From Podospora bellae-mahoneyi (taxonomy: Eukaryota; Ascomycota; Sordariomycetes; Sordariales; Podosporaceae), in the NCBI RefSeq assembly GCF_035222275.1, contig NC_085886.1, positions 124,001 through 188,000 of the forward strand: DNA of 64,000 nt. The letters run 5' to 3'. The notes beneath the pieces are model-generated. The model did no database searches. It saw only the letters and a program-made list of their open reading frames with translations, and was not told where the DNA came from. Below are positions 57,239-64,000 of the stretch, in pieces (position 1 is the first letter of the stretch; each line of letters starts with the position of its first letter). The translations under genes and the position numbers were made by a program.

Positions 57239-57579
57239 TGTCCTGTCCTCATTTTCAGGCGATTTGTACTTGTAGAATAGAGATACCCGATTGCATTAAT
57301 GTTTACGTGTTGTCTGGCTTCCGAATCAGGACATGACTTTCACTGCAGTGATCCTTGGACTAGGTAGTTGGATGTAGTTGAGGACGGGGTGAATGTGTGC
57401 AAAGCCACTCAAAACAGCCACCCAACCCCAAACATTCAGCCGCTGGGCTCCCTCGTGACGCTTCACCCCTTGCCAATAAATATGTATACAAGTATGCGAG
57501 ATCCTATCTCCGACTTGCACAGCTAAGGTTCTCTCCATCTCTCCACGATCATCTAAGCGACCAACCCCTTTCTACAGCG
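57239..57579. other. Short intergenic region
   Basis: 341 bases with the 3' end of the FAD oxidase and an A/T-rich promoter (CCAATAAATATG at about 57471-57484) for the next gene. Confidence 0.4.
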
Positions 57580-58230
57580 ATGACTGACACAGATCTTCTG
57601 CCGGACGCCGTGATTAGATGGGCTCCCACAATTGATGCACTTGACAAAGCCATCGCCAAAAACATGCCCCTGTGTCCATCCACAAGCTCCGGCGAACAAG
57701 AATTCAACCATTTCTGGCATAACGTCTTTACCTCCCTTGCCGCCGAAATCGAAGAAGATGACACCATCCCCTTGCACCTGACTTCGCCTCCCCGTCCCAC
57801 CTTCTCCATCAAAGTTTTCACGAAACCAGTTCGGGACAGGACTTGCTGGTGTGATAACACTGGCTATGATTTCCAAATCGTCCTTAGAAACCCATCTGGT
57901 GTTACCAAAGGGGATTTGGTAAGGGGCATAAGGGATTATCTGTATAGCGAGGAAGGGTCACAGACAAGGGTTTTCTACAGGCCAGGACAGCCGGGCGATG
58001 GACTGGGAAAGCAGGAGGTGGATATGAAGCGGGTAGTGGTTTACGATTCGACTTGGTATATCATGGACAATAAAGAGGACATACCTGATGAAAATGAAAC
58101 ACGTTTCGAGGGATGCACATGGAAGGATCCCGAGATCGTGCTGTTTTGTTGCACAATGGAGAAGGTGGAGGAACGACGGAAGGAAAACAACAGAATTGGG
58201 GACACGTATATGAAAGATGCGGCGGAGTGA
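57580..58230 (+). CDS. Orphan soluble protein
   Basis: Intronless open frame coding for 216 residues from the ATG at 57580. No signal peptide or membrane segment. Visible features: TCWCDNTGYDF, NPSGVTKGDLVRGIRDYL, FYRPGQPGDGLGKQEVDMKRVVVYDSTWYIM, and a Lys/Glu-rich C-terminus. The composition is protein-like (mixed hydrophobic and charged, several Trp), and the frame is the longest here. I do not recognise the family. It may be a lineage-specific gene or part of the P450/oxidase group by position only. Confidence 0.55.
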   Translation: MTDTDLLPDAVIRWAPTIDALDKAIAKNMPLCPSTSSGEQEFNHFWHNVFTSLAAEIEEDDTIPLHLTSPPRPTFSIKVFTKPVRDRTCWCDNTGYDFQIVLRNPSGVTKGDLVRGIRDYLYSEEGSQTRVFYRPGQPGDGLGKQEVDMKRVVVYDSTWYIMDNKEDIPDENETRFEGCTWKDPEIVLFCCTMEKVEERRKENNRIGDTYMKDAAE

Positions 58231-58588
58231 CCCAATTGTAGGTGTTTCCAAGCGTGTGCCTGAACGCAAACCAAAATATATTCCACTCATGACTTACCCC
58301 AAACGCCTTGATGTAAACCAAAGGGCATTGCGCTGATTCCCGAGGCCAAAAACCGCCTGAAACCCCTAAACCCAAAATGCAAAAGACATGACAGTGTGCC
58401 CGACCCGGCTCCTTTTTGTCCTTGATCCTCGCCCTCGGACCTTCCATCCATGACGACACGAGCGTCCCTTGTCCAACCAAATTCAAAATATTATAGACAG
58501 CTCTTCACCAACCACAGTGCGGGCAGGGCTCGTTGGTGTACATCGCATTGGCCAAACAGATCTCAGTCCCACTGTCTTCTTTCTTGTT
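58231..58588. other. Short intergenic region
   Basis: 358 bases between an orphan plus-strand gene and a minus-strand locus. A segment at about 58449-58475 (ccatgacgacacgRgcgtc...) recurs imperfectly at about 58642-58668 inside the neighbouring locus, a possible small duplication. Confidence 0.4.
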
Positions 58589-59872
58589 TCATCTGCCTGA
58601 TTCGGCTTCCGCATATTCTTGATCCTCCTCTTCCGGCTTCTCCATGACGACACGGGCGTCTCCTTGTTCTTGCCCTCCGGCTTCCTCCTCTTCTTGATCC
58701 TCCTCGCTGACGACCCAGCCGTCAATCTCCCAGTATCCTGCCTCTTCAGTTTGTTCCTCGTCTTGCTTCAGCCACTCGCGTTCTTGCTCTTCCTCCCGCA
58801 GTATCGCCATGACCGTACGAACGTCGTCCTTCATGCGTTCTGGCTCTTCAATATCTGGTGCCAAAAGTGCGAGCGGATCAAGCTGGCGGTAGAATTGTTG
58901 CCACATAATTCCGGGTTCGCTGCTCGACAAAATGTTGTGATACCCCCCCGTGCGAGGAAAACTCAACACTCGGGCTTCGAGCGCATGATCCTCGTTATTC
59001 ATTGCGTTTTTTTTGTGAGCCTCTTCATGGCTGAGCCGAGTTCGGAGCCAGCTGCCTTCAGAACTTCTGTTGTTGTTTGGTCTAGCCAGTCCTGGGTGGG
59101 GATTCTGCCGCTGAACTGGTCCCGGAACCTTGACAGATTCTCTGTCATGTCTTGACACGCCCTAGATCGGGCTTCGGCGGATTCATTGTTTGGAGCGACC
59201 ACAACTTCCTTGCCAGCGAAAGATGTGGCTTGGGAGACTGTCATGTAATATGCCAGCTGAGCAATGGTGCGGCGGACTTGGCGCATTTTCTCGCCGTAGA
59301 TTGGTGGCAGTGGTAGAAGGTGTTCTTCGCCCAGCCGCAATCACAAGGGAAGTGGAATTGGCAACCGCAGCCAGACTCGTAGTCATCATCATCATTCTCA
59401 GGTTGTGCCCTGGTGGCAAGAAGAAAGACCACTTTCAAAAGTTCGGTTGGGTATCATGTGGGTGTAAAAATTCAAAAACTGGAAATGGCCTCCATCGTGG
59501 TAACTCCTAAAACGCGCATATTTCCACCATGACCTTCCCTCACAACCTCTATCAAGACCTCGCGCTTCCGAAACTTGAACTTGTCCTCGTTGAGCTTGCA
59601 CTGCTTCGTCTTGTCCATATTGAACCTAGCCCCTGGGCTTCTTGATATGTTGTTCGCGTGGGACCCGGTAGGCTCACGGCTTGCAGCTTCTCCAATCCCG
59701 ACTTGAAGGCACTGTTGATGGCCACTCTGAGGCCCGAGATGAAGGGGTTGTGTGCACGGTGTTGGTGCTGTTCTGCTAGTTGGTAGTCGGCGGGGTGGGA
59801 AACGTGGTGATGAACTCGCTCAAGACGCTCCATGTCGTCGAGCATCATGTGGTAGTACTCTTCATCCTCCAT
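58589..59872 (-). pseudogene. Unresolved orphan locus, possibly broken or mis-sequenced gene
   Basis: Four or more overlapping open frames on the minus strand have protein-like composition, but I cannot join them with good introns. From 5' to 3': a His-rich frame (MEDEEYYHMMLDDMERLERVHHHV...) from 59872; a Lys-rich frame around 59610; a Cys/His-rich stretch near 59340-59410; a helical frame ending near 58999 (MTENLSRFRDQF... QDWLDQTTTEVLKAAGSELG); and an acidic C-terminal frame to 58589 (EPGIMWQQFYRQLDPLALLAP, then Glu-rich). The last two meet at a run of eight A (minus strand, about 59007-59014). One extra A in that run would connect them. The locus may be a real orphan gene, an assembly error or a decaying gene. 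Confidence 0.35.
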
Positions 59873-60771
59873 TATGCGGTGGTGGATATGATGGTGTCCC
59901 TGATTGTCACATGTCAGGATTAGGGCTGTGTTATTGTTTTACTTCATGGCTGAATACACATACACTGTGTGGAGAAAACAAACTCGGAAGCTTTGGGTGG
60001 AAGAACTCAAGTCAGAGTTCGATGGTGTGTCTGAACTCTTCAAGATGATGGCTCTTGTGAACTTTGACAGCTTGACCGTCGGTAAAGTTTGATGTGATGC
60101 GATAGTGAATCGTTGGTGATAAAAATGCTTTGGAAGGCCATCCATTCCCTCAGAGGAGACATGGAGTTGGGATTTATATGGCACATTGTGATTCTCTTGT
60201 TCATATTGAAGTTGCAGCCCAAACGCGTCAATCGCACCACCATTGCTGTGTGGCCAGTTGTACTGAGCTGGGGACTGCCGTCGTCGTATGATTTTGGCTC
60301 AATAGAGTTGGTGCCATTGGCTGCACCAACCACAACCACCCAGACACCTCCCCAGTTATCGGTCCACTACAGAGCAGTGCATCCTGATGACGTTGAGCCC
60401 AGATTTTGGCATTGGGCCACCGGGCGAAACCGGGCTAGGATGGTCCAAATATTTGTCGTGATTCGAGAATCACCACAGTGGGTAGCTAGACACCTCTTGC
60501 GCTATCAATAAAATGCCATTCAAAACAACAAAGGAAAGGGTATATAATAACCTAGAATGATACAAGACGCAAGCGAGTGCTGGGCTCGGTCCCACCTCTT
60601 CTTCACCTCCCACTTCTCAGCCCATCGCCAGGCTGTTGGCCCTCCCACGCTGGCAAAGGAAAAAACAAAGGAAAAAAAAAACAGTATTACACAAGTGACT
60701 CATGAATTATCATTATCTCGTGCTCCATCACCCTAAACTTTCCCTTCTTCTTGACACCGTGGCTTGGCTCT
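59873..60771. other. Intergenic region
   Basis: About 900 bases. Minus-strand open frames near 59939-60339 have no recognisable motif and might include an upstream exon of the orphan locus. GGGTATATAATAAC lies at about 60538-60551; A-rich tracts at about 60660-60682 precede the 3' end of the HDEL-protein gene. Confidence 0.4.
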
Positions 60772-63700
60772 TCACAGTTCATCATGGCCCTGAACCTTCT
60801 CCTTGACCGCTTCGGTCGCTTCGCTCGCAACACTTGCCACCTTCTCACCGACGCTTCTGACCTTCTCGCCGGCCTCACCGACCACTTCGCTAGCGGCGCT
60901 GGCGGCTGAGCCAACAACGTTGGTGCCGGTGGCATAAGCAGCATTCAGCCTGGACACCACGCTTTCCGAGAATGTTGGTTCCTTGCCGACCAAGAGTTCA
61001 GACACGAGCGCACTCACGGCCTCATAGCGTTGAGCAGCCGCATCACTGGCCACAGCAGCGGCACTCGTTACTGACCCCGCCCCTTCACCAGCTGCCGCCG
61101 AGGCAGAGGAAGCGTACTCGCCAACACCGCTGTAGAAAGCTTCGTACCATGGAGTAGGGGCTGGAGCACCGTAGACCTGTATGCTGATCTTGGTGACAAT
61201 GACATCCCAGCCATCAGCCACGTAGTCAGCTGCAGCAGCAGCTTGCTCGTATCCGGCGGCAGCCGCAGAAGAGACGTTCTCGCCGGCAACCGATGCGGCG
61301 GAGGAAACTCCTGCACTGGCAGCAGCCGCAATAGAGGATGCACCTGACCCAATGACAGAAGCAGCAGAGGCACCAGACTCGCTTGCCGCCGACGCAGCAG
61401 AAGCGGCAGCCACACTAGCTGCCGAAGCGGCAGAAGCAGCCGACTCGCTGGCCACTGAAGCGGCCGAAGAAGCAGACTCGCCAACGGCGGCGGCAGCAGC
61501 AGCCGCGGACTCGCTGGCGACCGAAGCAAGCGAAGAAGCAGTACCGGCAAGATCAGTCGGTGTAGGAGTGGCCGTCATGGAGCTCACGGCTGCGCTGGCT
61601 GCCGACAAAAACTCGGAATACCTGGCATGCGCGAGGCCGAGACCGGCGTAGTAATTGTGCCGGGCGTTGTCCAGAAGCTTGTTGACATGTTCAGCTGGGG
61701 TGGAAGGTGTTGGGGTGGCCAGACCAGCTGCAGTCTTGGCACTTTCGTACTGCTCCAGCGCCCAAGACCGGCCCTGTTCGAGGCGTTCCGAGGCAATGGA
61801 CTCGATACGAGCCCAATCGACACTGGGCACGGGGACAGTCGGAATGGCGACCGTGGGCATGATGTTCTTCTTCGTCTTGGTTGGTGTCCCGCGCAACTGA
61901 GTCGACACAGCCTCGAGCGCAACGTCCATCCGAGAGCTTGCTGAGGCCATGGCCTTGTTGTAAGCAGACGTCACCGAGGCGAGCATCTGTTGATGAGCAG
62001 GAAGGGGAGTGCCGTGGATCTGGGCTGAGACAGCCGACAATGCCTCGGAATATTGTGCGTTGGCACGAGACATGGCTGCGGAGTAGACCGATCTCAATTC
62101 GTCTTGCATTACCTGAATGGCACCAGACATGTCCTCCTCGTCATCCTCCTCGTCATCGAGGATAGGGGAATGACGGGGCACAACCTGAGCGGCGGCGCCA
62201 AATAGAGCGGGCTTGACAGTATGCGCCGCTTCGGCTTCCACGACAGGACGAGTATCAGGAGCGTCTCCAGCCTCCTCTTCTTCCCCCACGGCGTCCTCGT
62301 CGACTGGCAGCTCAACTGGGGCTGGGTCAGCTTTGACGTCCTCTTGAATCTGCGTCGCATTATCAACAATAGGGGGGGTCTCGAACACCAGGGACTCGCT
62401 GGCCGCAAGATGCGCAAGATCGTCAGCAACTGGCTCTGGAGAGTTGTCGACATCGGCGGTGGCCTCGGACGTGGGCTCAACAACGCTGGAGATCTCTTCC
62501 GAGGCAGCGCTAACTGCCTCAGCCGGCTCCTCATCGCCCTCACCAGCCATCGAGTCCTTGGCCCACAAGTTGTTATTGCCAACCGATTGGGCAGCCTCAG
62601 CTGTCTTTTCCGATACAGTGTCCTTGACACCGACAACAGCCTCGCTTGCCTTCTCGTACGCTCCCGCCACCTTGTCGACGACGGCATGCTGGGCCTTTTC
62701 CGCGGACTCGCCAGCCTTGTTGACCACGCTGGTGGCAGCAAGTCTGGCGGCTTGGACAGCCTCGGCAGCCTGCTGTGTCAGGGTGCTATCAAACTCCTCC
62801 GTCACATCGCCAGCCACAAGCTTCCAGTTGGCCACTTGCTTTAGACGACCGAGCTCCTTGGCTGCCGTGGCGGCCAGTTTCATGGCCTCATCCTCGATGT
62901 TGGCCCCCTCCACCTGCGCAGCTTCAAGGTTCGGGTGGGTAACGATAAGCTTCTCCAGATCCCCCTTCCACTCGTCAAATCTGCTCTTCAACAGGTGGTA
63001 CTTGGCCCAGTCCTTGTATGTGATTCCATCCGTCCAGGCCCACTTCATGCCAATCCTTTGCAGTGCCAGATCCCTGATGCCTTGAAGAACGGTGAAGTGG
63101 GTTTCAGCCGCTTGCGTGATGGAAGCCTGCAACTCGGTTTCGTACTCCTCACGCCAGTGACGCACGGCCTGCGCCTTGTCTTTGATAGCCATACCGGCCT
63201 GCCTGACAGCCTGAACGATTTCCTCCTGTGCGTCCTCGGTTCCCAGCTCCTTGTCGTTGACTGCATTGATGATGTCGAGAATGTCGCCGCGGAGCAGTAC
63301 CAGCTCAGAGACTGTGGCTTCTTGAAGCTGGTCGAGAAGAGCCTTGCCTGTAATTCGAGCGTTTCGGCGAATCATCCTCTTGGCAATCTCCTGGACGCGG
63401 TTGTCAATCTCGGCAGCCCCTTCATCCACGGCTTTGGCGTAGCGCTCTTGCCAGTCCTTGAGATCTGCAGCCACTGTCTCACGAGCAGCGCGGCGCACCG
63501 GATCCTCATTCTCGACTTGTTCGGCAGTATCGGGAGGAGTGATGGGATCGACGCTGGATTTGGATCGATGGGCTTCTGGAGCGTCCTTGGCTTGCGGTCG
63601 ACCGGCTGTGGAAGAAGACTTGCTCGAGGCAACAACAGAGGTGGTCGAGGAGGCGGATGGTGCAGGCTTGACAAAAGAAGATATCGTTTTGGAAGCAAAG

Positions 63701-64000
63701 CTAGAAATACGTTAGCAAACTGTGTGCTGCATCGCTGGTAAAGACTCAGACTAACCTAGAAGCTGAGTCTACTGCTGACTTGGGAACTGACTTTTTGGTG
63801 CCATTGGTGCTGCTGCTATACCGGCCCAGTCGCTTGCCAATCTTGACAAGCTGGGGCTCCACATTCTCAACGTAGATGACTCTCAGATGCGGCCAGACAG
63901 TGCTGTCAAGGAAGAGGTTTGTCTTATTCCACGCCCAGGCGCATGTAGGCGCTACGGTTCCCAGCGCAAAGTCCGAGGTGGCATGATAAGCCTGCAGTGC
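60772..64000 (-). CDS. Large Ala/Ser-rich 'hoxa13-like' fungal protein ending in HDEL (5' end outside window)
   Basis: C-terminal part (about 1057 residues seen) of a protein family often mislabelled 'transcription factor hoxa13' in fungi; no homeodomain is visible. Minus-strand exons: 64000-63756 (partial) and 63700-60772; the 54-nt intron has a CTAAC branch site. The first exon carries WAWNKTNLFLDSTVWPHLRVIYVENVEPQLVKIGKRLG, diagnostic of the family. Coiled helical sequence follows (DWQERYAKAVDEGAAEIDNRVQEIA...), then acidic linker sequence. The last 450 residues are Ala/Ser/Val/Glu-rich helices with recurring units of the type xxALSAVSAQIHGTPLP, EAVSTQLRGTP and ISIQVYGAPAPTPWYEA. The protein ends ...EKVQGHDEL, a classical ER-retrieval signal. 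If a signal peptide exists upstream, this is an ER-lumen protein. Confidence 0.85.

Noticed and set aside
52654-58230. Secondary-metabolite biosynthetic cluster
   Set aside because: Only a P450 and an FAD oxidase are present; no polyketide synthase, NRPS, terpene cyclase, prenyltransferase, transporter or dedicated regulator within the window.
58619-59155. Hydrophobic Leu/Phe-rich open frame on the plus strand, resembling a membrane protein
   Set aside because: It is the complement of a Glu-rich minus-strand frame, which automatically yields Leu/Phe-rich translation.

Overview
The window is nuclear DNA of a filamentous ascomycete, most likely a Sordariomycete close to the Sordariales. Genes carry short introns (about 43-75 nt) with GTAAGT-type donors, CTAAC/CTAAT-like branch sites and CAG/TAG acceptors. 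The gene content fits: a Zn2Cys6 regulator with a fungal TF domain, dynactin p62 (the Neurospora ro-2 type), DUF7704 and DUF8004 proteins, a BIM1/X325 copper protein, a berberine-bridge-type oxidase and GPI-anchored wall proteins. I see no transposase, reverse transcriptase, tRNA, rRNA or CRISPR array, and no obvious RIP-ruined tract.

Layout. 0-10 kb: Zn2Cys6 regulator (+), a membrane-anchored aspartic-protease-like protein with a damaged active site (+), a small membrane protein (+) and a calpain with a very long charged tail (-). 10-13.8 kb has no convincing gene. 13.8-26.6 kb is mostly housekeeping: class I glutamine amidotransferase (-), ribosomal protein eS7 (-) divergent from a DUF7704 membrane protein (+), an ADH6/7-type zinc alcohol dehydrogenase (+), dynactin p62 (-), a DUF8004 protein (+) and mitochondrial BolA3 (-). 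29-37 kb holds two secreted proteins, a large PA-domain subtilisin and a strange Pro-triplet / acidic / Ile-Leu-Val-Asp protein, set in wide gene-free spaces. 37.8-47 kb is membrane and surface biology: a polytopic membrane protein, an EXPERA/EBP-like protein ending in a KKXX signal, a GPI-anchored Ser/Thr protein, and a BIM1/X325 copper protein divergent from a ferric reductase. 47-49.6 kb: arginyl-tRNA synthetase that appears to encode both mitochondrial and cytosolic forms. 52.6-58.2 kb: a P450, an FAD oxidase and an orphan gene, all on +. 58.6-64 kb: a poorly resolved orphan locus and a large 'hoxa13-like' protein ending in HDEL, which runs off the right edge.

Functional links. The clearest is the divergent pair BIM1/X325 plus ferric/cupric reductase, whose shared upstream region contains an exact match to the Mac1-type copper-response octamer. 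The P450 and FAD oxidase may act together, but no synthase or synthetase core gene is present, so I do not call a secondary-metabolite cluster. The most unusual proteins are the tripartite secreted protein at 35628-37001 and the HDEL-tailed Ala/Ser-rich protein at 60772->64000.

Exon borders were deduced by eye from splice consensus, reading-frame continuity and family motifs. All family names come from recognised motifs, not from searches.
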